A stretch of 62,013 nt of DNA from JACDBE01 sp051002015. GTDB taxonomy: Bacteria; Actinomycetota; Acidimicrobiia; Spongiisociales; UBA5794. Shown piece by piece: positions 7,236-14,768 of the stretch. The stretch is taken from contig JBPCMS010000034.1 in assembly GCA_051002015.1 (NCBI GenBank), forward strand, positions 1 through 62,013, written 5' to 3'. A program made the translations under genes and the position numbers. The first letter of the stretch is position 1; each line of letters opens with the position of its first letter. The notes below the pieces were generated by a model, which saw only the letters and a list, made by a program, of their open reading frames with translations, was not told the origin of the DNA and made no database searches.

Positions 7236-8734
7236 CCGCCAAGCAGCGAACGCATCGCCGCACCGGCGGGTGTCCGGTCGGGCCGTCGTCCTCCGGGGAG
7301 GACGACGGCGATCGCCGCCGCAGCCACCACCAGGATCAGCAACCAGTCGCCGTACAAGGTGTACAGGGTGGGGCCACCGATGCGCTGCCGTACCTCGCCG
7401 TAGAGCACCCTCGCCTCGAACAGCCCGGTGGTCTCGCCAACGGCGCCATCGGCGCCGATGAACACCGACTTGCCGGTTATGGCGCTGTGGACGACGTCCT
7501 GGCCGATGGCGGCCGCCCCGACCCGCACCATGTCGATGAGCTGGTCCGAGGCGGCGCCCGAGCCGAAGCTGCTCTCGTTGGTGGCGAGGACCATCACCTG
7601 GGCACCGGCGGCGGCCTGTTGGCGCAGATAGCGGGTGAAGGCCCCCTCGAACGAGATCAGCGACCCGACGATCGCCTGGTCGGTGCTGAACATCACGGGA
7701 CCGTCGCCACGGACCATGTCGCGGGGCACCCTGTCGAGTTGGGGGACGAAGCCGAACACGGACCGCAGCGGGACGAACTCGCCGAAGGGGACCGGATGCC
7801 GCTTCTCGTACTCACCCAGCAGGGAGCCGGTGGGTGCGTAGAAGAAGTTGGCGTTGCGGAACGTCGCCTCATCCACCGTCCTGGTGCCGCTCACCAGGAA
7901 GGCGGCGTGGAGGCGCCTGGCCTCGGTCATGATGGCCACGTTGACGTCGCGATTCTCCACCGGCTCGAACGGGGTTCCCAGCGAGTTCTCCGGCCACACC
8001 ACGAGATCCACCGTTCCCGGCTCGATCGACCGGGTGAGCGCCAGATGCGATTCGAAGATCAGACGGTTCTCGTCGACGCAGTGGGTGCCCGGGCACGGCG
8101 AGTTGCCCTGGACGATCGCCACCCGCATGACGTTGCCGTCCGCAGACGGTGGGAACAACCCGCCCCCCAGCACCAGGAGGAGGACGACCACCAGCGGGTC
8201 GACCAGCAACCGCCAGTGCTCGGTGTCCTCCACCACCAGGACCACTCCGGCGGCGACAGCTACGGCGAGCAGGCCCCAGCCCGAGTCCCCGATCCATTGG
8301 ACCGAGCCGAGGAACCCGGGGCTGCCGGCGGCGGCGAAGCCGAGCGAGCCCCACGGGAAGCCGCTGAACGGGAACCGCGCCCTGACGAACTCCATCAACC
8401 CGAACCCGGCGATGGTGAGGATCCACCATCGTCCGGCGGGGAGGAGGCGGAACGCCCACACCAGCATGGCGTATGCCGCGGTGTAGGCGGCGAGGACGAT
8501 GGTGAGCGGGATCCAGGCGACCACGCCGAGCACCGAGATCCACAACAGCATGGCCCCGAAGAACACGAGCCCGGTGATGGCTCCAACGGCGAGTGCGGAC
8601 CGCACCGACTCCGATTGCCGGCAGGCCCACAGCATCGGCGCCGGGGCCACGAAGGCCAGCCATCCCAGGTCGAGCGGAGGGAAACACGCCCACAGCAGGG
8701 CTCCCGAAAGCACCGCAGCGAGATAGGGGCCCAT
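7223..8734 (-). CDS. lnt: Apolipoprotein N-acyltransferase-like protein with Ser in place of the catalytic Cys
   Basis: 503 residues from ATG at 8734; TAACTT ends 7 nt upstream, so it is probably leaderless (a longer frame into the repeat upstream is ignored). About six to seven N-terminal membrane segments (residues 1-210) are followed by a nitrilase domain and a last C-terminal membrane segment, the layout of Lnt, which N-acylates lipoproteins in the membrane. The catalytic Glu (WPENSLGTPF) and Lys (YEKRHPVPFGE) regions are present, but the expected Cys-Tyr/Phe-Glu is LISFEG with S361. It may be a divergent or inactive acyltransferase. The stop overlaps the aminotransferase 3' end (convergent, 13 nt). 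Confidence 0.8.
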   Translation of the reverse strand: MGPYLAAVLSGALLWACFPPLDLGWLAFVAPAPMLWACRQSESVRSALAVGAITGLVFFGAMLLWISVLGVVAWIPLTIVLAAYTAAYAMLVWAFRLLPAGRWWILTIAGFGLMEFVRARFPFSGFPWGSLGFAAAGSPGFLGSVQWIGDSGWGLLAVAVAAGVVLVVEDTEHWRLLVDPLVVVLLLVLGGGLFPPSADGNVMRVAIVQGNSPCPGTHCVDENRLIFESHLALTRSIEPGTVDLVVWPENSLGTPFEPVENRDVNVAIMTEARRLHAAFLVSGTRTVDEATFRNANFFYAPTGSLLGEYEKRHPVPFGEFVPLRSVFGFVPQLDRVPRDMVRGDGPVMFSTDQAIVGSLISFEGAFTRYLRQQAAAGAQVMVLATNESSFGSGAASDQLIDMVRVGAAAIGQDVVHSAITGKSVFIGADGAVGETTGLFEARVLYGEVRQRIGGPTLYTLYGDWLLILVVAAAAIAVVLPGGRRPDRTPAGAAMRSLLGGQPS

Positions 8735-8760
8735 GAGCCGGAAGTTAGCCGGACCCGACC

Positions 8761-9180
8761 ACTCTCCCCCTTCCCCGCCCGTTCTTTTTCCCCTCCCATT
8801 GGGAGGGGTGGTGAGGCTTTGCGAGCCGGGGTGGGATACGGAGGGCGCCCCGAGGCGCGACCGAGTTGCCTTTCCCCGCCCGTTCTTTTCCCCTCCCATT
8901 GGGAGGGGTGGCGAGGCTCTGCGAGCCGGGGTGGGACGGACGCCCCGGCGCCGCGTCTGGTTGCCTTTCCCCGCCCGTTCTTTCCCCTCCCATTGGGAGG
9001 GGTGGTGAGGCTCTGCGAGCCGGGGTGGGATACGGACGCCCCGGCGTTTCCGGGATGGCCTTCCCCCGCCCCGTCTGTCCTTGCTCGCCTGCGGCGACTG
9101 GCTCAGCCACCCTCCCCCGTAGGGGGAGAGGAAACAGACTGTCGGCTCGGCTTGCGAGCGTGGGAGACCGACGCGGCGGC
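8761..9180. repeat. Three tandem ~100-bp palindromic repeats plus a degenerate fourth
   Basis: Fills the gap between lnt and the next gene. Each unit contains TTTCCCCGCCCGTTCTTT, a perfect inverted repeat CCCCTCCC-ATT-GGGAGGGG (8790-8808, 8890-8908, 8984-9002) and a conserved tail GAGGCTYTGCGAGCCGGGGT. Spacing between copies is 100 and 94 bp. A worn fourth unit around 9105-9165 keeps CCCTCCCCC-GTA-GGGGGAG and the CGGCTTGCGAGCG part. No ORF in it looks real. It resembles a miniature interspersed palindromic element. Confidence 0.85.
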
Positions 9181-9217
9181 TCCGCTACCCGGAGGAACCC
9201 GCGTTAGGTTGGCGGGA

Positions 9218-10072
9218 ATGGATGATCTAGAGGTTGCTGCCGCTGCCGCTCGGGCCGGAGCCGCCGTGGTGGCCGGGGGGTTCGGGACCGGGATCGTGCC
9301 GGAGATGAAGAGCCGGTTCGATCCGGTGACCGTCATCGATCGGGCGTCCGAGGCCGCCGTCCTCGCCGTGCTCACCGAGCACCGCCCGGACGACGGGGTG
9401 CTGGGTGAGGAGGGGACGGACACCCATGGCTCGGGCCGGCGGTGGCTGATCGACCCACTCGACGGCACCGTCAACTTTGTCCATCGGATAGATCACGTAT
9501 CGGTGTCCGTTGCGCTGTGCGAGGGCGAGCGGGTTCTGGTCGGGGTGGTGCTCGATGTGACGAGGGGCGAGCTCTTCGCCGCCGCCGCCGGTGAAGGAGC
9601 CACCCTCGGCGGCGTCCCCATCGCGGTGTCGGACACACCGGATCTGGCCGGATCGGTGGTTGCCACCGGTTTCCCATACGACCACGACCGGTACGCCGCC
9701 TCCTACATGCCGGGGCTGGGGGCGGTGCTGGCCCAGGTCACCGGGCTGCGGCGGTTCGGTTCAGCCGCCCTCGACCTGTGCTGGACCGCCGCCGGCCGGT
9801 TCGACGGCTACTTCGAGTATCAACTCAAGCCGTGGGATCTCGCCGCCGGGCTGCTCATCGTCACCGAGGCGGGCGGCATCGCCACCGATCCGTGGGGGAC
9901 GACCCTTGGCCCGTACATGCCGCACGTGGTCGTCGCCAACCAAGCCATCCACGAACCCCTCCGTCGGCTGGTCGAGCCGAATGTTCCGGCGCATCTGGGG
10001 TCCCGACCGGTGACCGGGTCAGAGGTTGAACACTCTGGCGCAACGCACGCAGAGGAATCCCTCGAGCGATAG
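9218..10072 (+). CDS. Inositol monophosphatase family protein
   Basis: 284 residues; ATG 9218 lies 7 nt after TAGGTT (9205-9210). Metal-dependent phosphatase signatures: LGEEGTD, WLIDPLDGTVNFVHRI (metal-binding DPLDGT) and LKPWDLAAGLLIVTEAGG (the C-terminal WDxAAG motif). Likely hydrolyses inositol-1-phosphate or a related sugar phosphate (histidinol phosphate is an alternative for actinobacterial relatives) with Mg2+ in the cytoplasm. The last ~50 bases overlap the 3' end of the convergent zinc-ribbon gene. Confidence 0.9.
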   Translation: MDDLEVAAAAARAGAAVVAGGFGTGIVPEMKSRFDPVTVIDRASEAAVLAVLTEHRPDDGVLGEEGTDTHGSGRRWLIDPLDGTVNFVHRIDHVSVSVALCEGERVLVGVVLDVTRGELFAAAAGEGATLGGVPIAVSDTPDLAGSVVATGFPYDHDRYAASYMPGLGAVLAQVTGLRRFGSAALDLCWTAAGRFDGYFEYQLKPWDLAAGLLIVTEAGGIATDPWGTTLGPYMPHVVVANQAIHEPLRRLVEPNVPAHLGSRPVTGSEVEHSGATHAEESLER

Positions 10073-10207
10073 CTGTGCCTCGTCGCCCACCGGAGCGGCG
10101 CAGTGCGAGCACTGCTGGCCCAGATATGCGTCCGCCATCGCCCCGTGGGGGCCGTCGCCGCTGAACAGATCGGCCACGAGGACCGCCTGGCTGGTGCCGT
10201 TCTTCAT
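10019..10207 (-). CDS. Small zinc-ribbon protein
   Basis: 62 residues. Two Cys pairs, CSHC and CVRC, are separated by 19 residues, the spacing of a small zinc ribbon; no other domain is visible. The start at 10207 has GGGAG upstream and TATCCT 9 nt before it. It lies divergent from the hypothetical gene at 10264 and overlaps the 3' end of the phosphatase gene by 54 nt in the antisense direction. A real gene is likely because the Cys pattern is intact. Function unknown. Confidence 0.6.
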   Translation of the reverse strand: MKNGTSQAVLVADLFSGDGPHGAMADAYLGQQCSHCAAPVGDEAQLSLEGFLCVRCARVFNL

Positions 10208-10263
10208 GCTCCCGGGAGGATACCGGTCGGGTGCGACATTTCCGGCTGACTACCGTGTCCGTG

Positions 10264-10614
10264 ATGCCAGGAACCGAGCTGACCGTCATCGGGCCGGGCG
10301 GCGAGCGTCGCTGGTCGCACCGCCAGGTGGTGTCGATGGCCGAGGGTCAGGCCGTCGCCGTGGCCCGTCTCCTCGATGACCTCGGCCGGTCGACACACGC
10401 CACCTTCGAGACTGCGGACGCCGGCTACCGGGCCTCGATCCCCATCGACGTGGTGGTGGAGAAGGCCGTGATCGACCCCGGCGACGACGACGGCTCCTTC
10501 CGGTTACTGGTTCCCCAGGGCAGGACCCTGTGCTGGAACGTCAAGGGCGTGACCCGGATCCGCCTGACGATCGGGCCGGAGCCGGACTCGGTCCCGGCCG
10601 ATCCGTCGCACTGA
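10264..10614 (+). CDS. Hypothetical protein
   Basis: 116 residues, mixed polar with no membrane segment. ATG 10264 lies 6 nt after TACCGT (10252-10257); the in-frame GTG at 10261 is too close to that element. The C-terminal part WNVKGVTRIRLTIGPEPD and the middle DDDGSFRLLVPQGRTLC suggest a compact beta-rich fold. I do not recognise the family. The divergent neighbour, 56 nt away, encodes the small zinc-ribbon protein. Confidence 0.6.
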   Translation: MPGTELTVIGPGGERRWSHRQVVSMAEGQAVAVARLLDDLGRSTHATFETADAGYRASIPIDVVVEKAVIDPGDDDGSFRLLVPQGRTLCWNVKGVTRIRLTIGPEPDSVPADPSH

Positions 10615-10639
10615 CCCCATCCCCGGCAACGGAAACCGC

Positions 10640-10667
10640 TTGATTCCACCGTGACCCCTGCTATCGT
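10640..10667 (+). promoter_or_regulatory. Sigma70-like promoter TTGATT-N16-TATCGT
   Basis: The -35-like TTGATT (10640-10645) and -10-like TATCGT (10662-10667) are 16 nt apart and lie 70 nt upstream of the ATG at 10738, which has its own GGAG site. Unlike the leaderless genes, this one would have a 5' untranslated region of about 65 nt. Confidence 0.45.
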
Positions 10668-10737
10668 CCCGCCCTCGTCGAACTCCCATCTTGTCAGGTG
10701 CGCCGCGGTGGCGCGCCCTGAGCAGATCGGAGACCCG

Positions 10738-11097
10738 ATGACGGTGCACCCCCTCGACCCTCACTACACCTGGCTGTACGCAGCCGAGGTGGCCGCCTGT
10801 CTGCAGGAGTCCGGCCGCTGGAGATGGTCGGACGACACCCTCGAGGCGGCGGGAGTGGCGGGGCGCCTGGCCGAGGCGGTGTACGCCGGTGAGACCGGTG
10901 CGGCGGTGGATGCGCTGGTCTTCCGTCTCGAGGCCCTTCTCGACGAGCTGACCGCTCCCTGCGCCTTCCTCGCCTCGCTGGGGGAGAGCCTCGGAACGGG
11001 CGCACCCGACCTCACCCGTCTGGTGGACAGCGCCCAGCGGGCGTTCCTCGAGCTTCGCTACCACCTCTACCACGAGGGCCGCCCCGAGCCGGCATGA
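10738..11097 (+). CDS. Hypothetical helical protein
   Basis: 119 residues from ATG 10738, chosen because GGAG sits 6 nt upstream. The sequence is almost all predicted helix (LAEAVYAGETGAAVDALVFR; AFLELRYHLYHEG), soluble, with conserved-looking aromatic residues at both ends (PHYTWLYAAEVAACL). Family not recognised. Followed by palindromic repeats and the 3' end of ilvD. Confidence 0.65.
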   Translation: MTVHPLDPHYTWLYAAEVAACLQESGRWRWSDDTLEAAGVAGRLAEAVYAGETGAAVDALVFRLEALLDELTAPCAFLASLGESLGTGAPDLTRLVDSAQRAFLELRYHLYHEGRPEPA

Positions 11098-11164
11098 AGC
11101 CGCCGCCGTCTCTCCGATGTCTGGCCCGGCTCGCTCCGGGGACCTCACGCCGCGCAGGTCTGGT

Positions 11165-11310
11165 CTGGCTGCCTTCCCCCGCCCCGGCCGATCTGCTCGC
11201 GCTCGGTCCGGGTCGGCCACCCGCCCCGGCAGGGCAAGGGGGAAAGGACACCGTCGACGACCTCGACGGCCAACGGCGACCCGCCCCCGCAGGGGAAGGG
11301 GGAGCAGAGG
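11165..11310. repeat. Degenerate GC-rich palindromic repeats, two units
   Basis: Between the helical protein and ilvD the sequence holds two related units with cores CCCGCCCCGGCAGGGCAAGGGGG (11220-11242, abridged here as CCCGCCCC...AAGGGGG) and CCCGCCCCCGCAGGGGAAG (11281 onward). They look like worn relatives of the palindromic element at 8.8-9.2 kb and could form terminators for the two convergent genes. Confidence 0.5.
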
Positions 11311-11313
11311 GGA

Positions 11314-12981
11314 TCAGTCGCAGACGGCGCCGGCTTCGGCGGATCCGACCAGGCGGGCGTACTTGGCCAGGGCACCGGTGGTGTACCGCTCCGGGTAGCG
11401 GCGCCAGCCGGCGCCGCGGGCGGCCAGAGTGGCATCGTCGACGAGGAGATCGAGCCGGCGGGCGCCGATGTCGACCCTGATCCGGTCCCCTTCCTCGACC
11501 AGCCCGATGGGCCCGCCGTCCACCGCCTCGGGGGCGATGTGCCCGATGCACATCCCCGTGGTGCCCCCTGAGAACCGGCCGTCCGTGATCAGCAGGACGT
11601 CCTGGCCCAGCCCCGCCCCCTTGATGGCACCGGTGATGGCGAGCATCTCCCGCATCCCGGGCCCGCCCCGCGGCCCCTCGTTGCGAATTACCACCACGTC
11701 GCCCGGTCTGATGCCGTGGGCGAACAGCTCGGACAGGGCGTGCTGCTCGTCATCGAAGACCCGGGCGGGCCCCTCGAACACATCGAGGTCGATCCCGGCG
11801 ATCTTCACCACCGATCCGCCCGGGGCAAGCGAGCCACGGAGCACGGCGATCCCTCCTTCCCGAGCGATGGGGGCGGTGACGGGGCGGACCACCCCCTGCT
11901 CGCCGGGGGGTGCGACCTCGGCCAGGTTCTCGGCCATGGACCGACCGGTGACGGTGACGGCGTCGCCGTGGAGCAGCCCGGCGTCGAGCAACGCCCGCAG
12001 CACGGCGGGCACCCCTCCGATCCGGTCGAGATCGACCATGTGGTACCGCCCGAACGGCTTCAGGTCGCCGAGGTGGGGGGTGCGGCGGCTGATGCGGTCG
12101 AAGTCCTCGAGGGCGAGCGCGACCCGGGCCTCGTGGGCGATCGCCAGCAGATGGAGCACGGCGTTGGTCGACCCGCCCAGCGCCATGACGGCGGTGATGG
12201 CGTTCTCGAAGGCCCCACCGGTCATGATGTCCCGAGGACGGATCCCCGACTCCAGCAGCGCCATCACCGCCCGACCCGAGGCGTCGGCGTAGCCGTCGAG
12301 TCGGTCGTCTGCGGCGGGGACCGTGGCGCTGCCGGGGAGCGACATCCCCAGCGCCTCGCCGACCGAGGCCATGGTGTTGGCGGTGAACATCCCGGCGCAC
12401 GACCCGACCCCTGGGCACGCCGCCCGCTCGATGGCGAGCAGCTCGGCGTCGTCGATCCGCCCCTCGGAGAGGGCTCCGATCCCCTCGAACACATCGATGA
12501 GCGAGATGTCCCTGCCGGCGTGACGCCCCGGCAGGCTCGACCCGCCGTACAGGAACACCGACGGGAGGTTGTGGCGGGCGGCGGCCATGAGCATCCCGGG
12601 GAGCGACTTGTCGCAGCCGGCGATCGAGACCATGGCGTCGAAACGCTCGGCGTGCATCACCAGCTCCACTGAGTCGGCGATGACCTCACGGCTCACCAGA
12701 GAGGCCCGCATCCCCTCGTGACCCATCGAGATCCCATCGGAGACGGCGATCGTGGTGAAGATCAGCCCGACCCCGCCCGTATCGCCCACCCCCTGCTTGG
12801 CGAACTCGGACAGCTTGGCCCCGGTCAGGTTGCACGGGGTGACCTCGTTGCCCGCCGAGACGATCCCCACCTGCGGCTTGACCCAGTCGTCCTCGCCCAG
12901 CCCGACGGCGCGCAGCATGGCGCGGGCGCCGGCCCGGGCCGGACCGATGGTGACGTCCTGGGAGTGGATCTTGGTCGGCAT
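11314..12981 (-). CDS. ilvD: Dihydroxy-acid dehydratase
   Basis: Converts 2,3-dihydroxyisovalerate (and the isoleucine analogue) to the 2-keto acid in branched-chain amino acid synthesis. 555 residues, full family length. Iron-sulfur ligands are C50 (EVTPCNLTG), C123 (AGCDKSLPGM) and C195 (GSCAGMFTANTM), the pattern of [2Fe-2S]-type enzymes. C-terminal KGAGLGQDVLLITDGRFSGG is also conserved. The start ATG at 12981 lies 6 nt from TAGCCT on the minus strand, so it is probably leaderless. No other ilv gene is nearby. Confidence 0.96.
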   Translation of the reverse strand: MPTKIHSQDVTIGPARAGARAMLRAVGLGEDDWVKPQVGIVSAGNEVTPCNLTGAKLSEFAKQGVGDTGGVGLIFTTIAVSDGISMGHEGMRASLVSREVIADSVELVMHAERFDAMVSIAGCDKSLPGMLMAAARHNLPSVFLYGGSSLPGRHAGRDISLIDVFEGIGALSEGRIDDAELLAIERAACPGVGSCAGMFTANTMASVGEALGMSLPGSATVPAADDRLDGYADASGRAVMALLESGIRPRDIMTGGAFENAITAVMALGGSTNAVLHLLAIAHEARVALALEDFDRISRRTPHLGDLKPFGRYHMVDLDRIGGVPAVLRALLDAGLLHGDAVTVTGRSMAENLAEVAPPGEQGVVRPVTAPIAREGGIAVLRGSLAPGGSVVKIAGIDLDVFEGPARVFDDEQHALSELFAHGIRPGDVVVIRNEGPRGGPGMREMLAITGAIKGAGLGQDVLLITDGRFSGGTTGMCIGHIAPEAVDGGPIGLVEEGDRIRVDIGARRLDLLVDDATLAARGAGWRRYPERYTTGALAKYARLVGSAEAGAVCD

Positions 12982-13151
12982 GGATCCAGGCTACCGGCCC
13001 CGCTCACGATGCCTGGATAGCCAGGTGAGAACCAGGTCTCGTGGTGACGACCGAATCCATCGGCGTCTCACCGGCGGTGTGTGCACACGCTCGCATGAAA
13101 GGACCACACATGCCCCGACGCGGGGTGGGTGCCGGTTCGGCACAGAACGCG

Positions 13152-13185
13152 GATGAGGACCGGTGGCGTGGCACCGGTCCTCATC
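13152..13185 (-). terminator. Strong hairpin downstream of the small WYL-linked gene
   Basis: A perfect 14-bp stem GATGAGGACCGGTG / CACCGGTCCTCATC with a 6-nt loop lies 16 nt past the stop of the minus-strand gene at 13202. There is no clean T-run on either side, so it may be a weak or bidirectional terminator. The gap from here to ilvD holds no gene I can support. Confidence 0.6.
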
Positions 13186-13201
13186 GTTCCCTGTGGTCGG
13201 C

Positions 13202-13429
13202 TCAGGCGGCCTCCCGCCATGGATCCTCGACCGGCACCTCGGGCTGCGGCTCGGCCGCAGGGGGGTCGGGGGTGGGCGGTCGGTACGGCATCAGGGACTG
13301 GAGCCACCGCGGCAGCCCCGACCTCGGCCCCACGACGGCGCGGGCCCGGCGGGCGTGCTCGGCCTGGCGGATCCGGTCGTCCTGCATCGACTTCACCAGG
13401 GTGTAGAGCATCTCGGCGCTGGTGTACAT
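13202..13429 (-). CDS. Small hypothetical protein divergent from the WYL regulator
   Basis: 75 residues. The start ATG at 13429 has a strong Shine-Dalgarno site (GGGAGGA, 4 nt spacing). The N-terminal half is helical and charged (LVKSMQDDRIRQAEHARRAR) and the C-terminal half Pro-rich (TPDPPAAEPQPEVP). It shares a 90-bp divergent promoter region with the WYL regulator, including a perfect palindrome, so it is the prime target of that regulator. Family not recognised. Confidence 0.65.
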   Translation of the reverse strand: MYTSAEMLYTLVKSMQDDRIRQAEHARRARAVVGPRSGLPRWLQSLMPYRPPTPDPPAAEPQPEVPVEDPWREAA

Positions 13430-13477
13430 GACGTCCTCCCTTTGTCTGTGCTGATACCCACATAAGGTACCTAAGAT

Positions 13478-13498
13478 TGCGGACAGATCCTGTCCGCA
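13478..13498. promoter_or_regulatory. Perfect inverted repeat in the divergent promoter of the WYL regulator
   Basis: TGCGGACAG-ATC-CTGTCCGCA: 9-bp arms and a 3-bp spacer, 22 bp upstream of the WYL regulator start. Position and symmetry fit an operator for the regulator acting on itself and on the small gene opposite. Confidence 0.6.
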
Positions 13499-13519
13499 GT
13501 ATCCGTCAAGCTGGGATTC

Positions 13520-14470
13520 ATGGACCCGAGCGCCCGCATGTTGCGTCTGTTGTCGCTGCTCCAGGCGCGCTCCAACTGGACCGGCGACGAGCTGGCCCAC
13601 CGGCTCGGGGTGACCGCCCGCACCCTGCGTCGTGACGTCACCCGGCTGCGTGACCTCGGGTACCCGGTCGAGGCGCTCTCCGGACCCGCCGGGGGTTATC
13701 AGCTGGCGCCCGGGGGAGCGCTCCCACCCCTGCTGTTCGACAACGACGAGGCGATGGCGGTCGCCTTGGGGCTGCGTGCCGCCGCCAGCGGGGCGCTGCC
13801 CGGGTTCGAGGACGCAGCCGTAGCCGCCCTGGCCAAGATCGAACAGGTGCTGCCGGTGCGGCTGGCGGACCAGATCAACAGCGTCCACCATGCGACCGTT
13901 GGGTTGCGCACCACCATCGCAGAGTCGTCACCGGTCGCCCCCGATGTCCTGGTGACCGTCGCCCAGGCATGTCGCGGACCGGAACGACTGCGATTCGACT
14001 ACGTCGACCGGGAGGGCAACGCCACCGAGCGCCACGTCGAGCCGTACCAGCTGGTCCACACCTCCCGGCGCTGGTACCTGGTGGCCCGCGACCGGGATCG
14101 GGAGGCATGGCGCACCTTCCGCGTCGATCGGGTGACCAACCCCAAACGCACCGGCATGTGGTTCACCCACACCGACCCGCCGGACGCCGCCGCCCTGGTG
14201 CGCGAGGGGATCGCGGTGCAGGTGTACCGGTACCAGGCCCGGGTGCTGCTACATCTCGCCTACCAGCGGGCGGTGGAGCGGATCGGTCCCACCATCGGGG
14301 TGCTGGAGAAGGCGGGACGGGGAACCATGCTCCGCATCGGCGCCGAGGAGGTGACGTGGATCGCCGGCTACCTGGCGGGGCTGGGCTGCCGGTTCGAGGT
14401 CCTCGAGCCCGCGGAGCTGAAGGAGGCGGTGCGCGACCTTGCCAACCGGTTGATCGAATACTCCAACTGA
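13520..14470 (+). CDS. WYL-domain transcriptional regulator
   Basis: 316 residues. N-terminal winged HTH (residues ~5-60; ARTLRRDVTRLRDLGYPVEA is the recognition helix region; GPAGGYQLAPGGALPPLLF the linker typical of the family). The WYL domain spans about residues 140-230 with HTSRRWYLVARDRDREAWRTFRVDR, and a C-terminal WCX extension follows. WYL proteins sense small ligands or nucleic acid fragments and often control stress or DNA-damage genes. Faces the small gene at 13202 across a perfect palindrome, which suggests autoregulation. Confidence 0.92.
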   Translation: MDPSARMLRLLSLLQARSNWTGDELAHRLGVTARTLRRDVTRLRDLGYPVEALSGPAGGYQLAPGGALPPLLFDNDEAMAVALGLRAAASGALPGFEDAAVAALAKIEQVLPVRLADQINSVHHATVGLRTTIAESSPVAPDVLVTVAQACRGPERLRFDYVDREGNATERHVEPYQLVHTSRRWYLVARDRDREAWRTFRVDRVTNPKRTGMWFTHTDPPDAAALVREGIAVQVYRYQARVLLHLAYQRAVERIGPTIGVLEKAGRGTMLRIGAEEVTWIAGYLAGLGCRFEVLEPAELKEAVRDLANRLIEYSN

Positions 14471-14529
14471 CCGAACCGCGCGGCTTTGCCGGACCACCCG
14501 CCTCCGCCGTACCTCGTCCCGTATCCCTT

Positions 14530-14710
14530 CCCATCCAGACCATTTCCCCTTTCCGCTTTCGGGGAGAGGTGGCTGCGGAGCGGACCGGGGAGGGGGTTCG
14601 GGCGAGCGGCGCGTTGGCTTCCGTCGCCGCTGGCGGGAGGGGAGACAGGCGCGGGAAGGGTGGCTGCGCCAGCCTGGGCCACCGCCCGCAGCGGCATGGC
14701 GCCGCGCAAA
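14530..14710. repeat. Degenerate palindromic repeat between WYL regulator and LVIVD gene
   Basis: The ~300-bp gap contains a GC-rich, partly palindromic stretch (CCCCTTTCCGCTTTCGGGG around 14548-14566 and GAGGTGGCTGCGGAGCGG after it) like the Lnt-side repeats in style but not in sequence detail. It could terminate the regulator transcript. No ORF here looks real. Confidence 0.4.
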
Positions 14711-14768
14711 GGAGTAGACATCAGGGAACCGCGGGGCGAGGATGCCGCGCTACAAGGAGGAGGCGACC

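Noticed and set aside
8733..8899. Upstream extension of the Lnt-like protein into the palindromic repeat.
   Set aside because: The extra codons are translated repeat; a -10 element and start codon at 8734 explain the gene better.
13041..13190. Plus-strand ORF between ilvD and the terminator hairpin (MKGPHMPRRGV).
   Set aside because: Short, Gly/Arg-rich, runs through the hairpin into the next gene antisense, and has no ribosome site.
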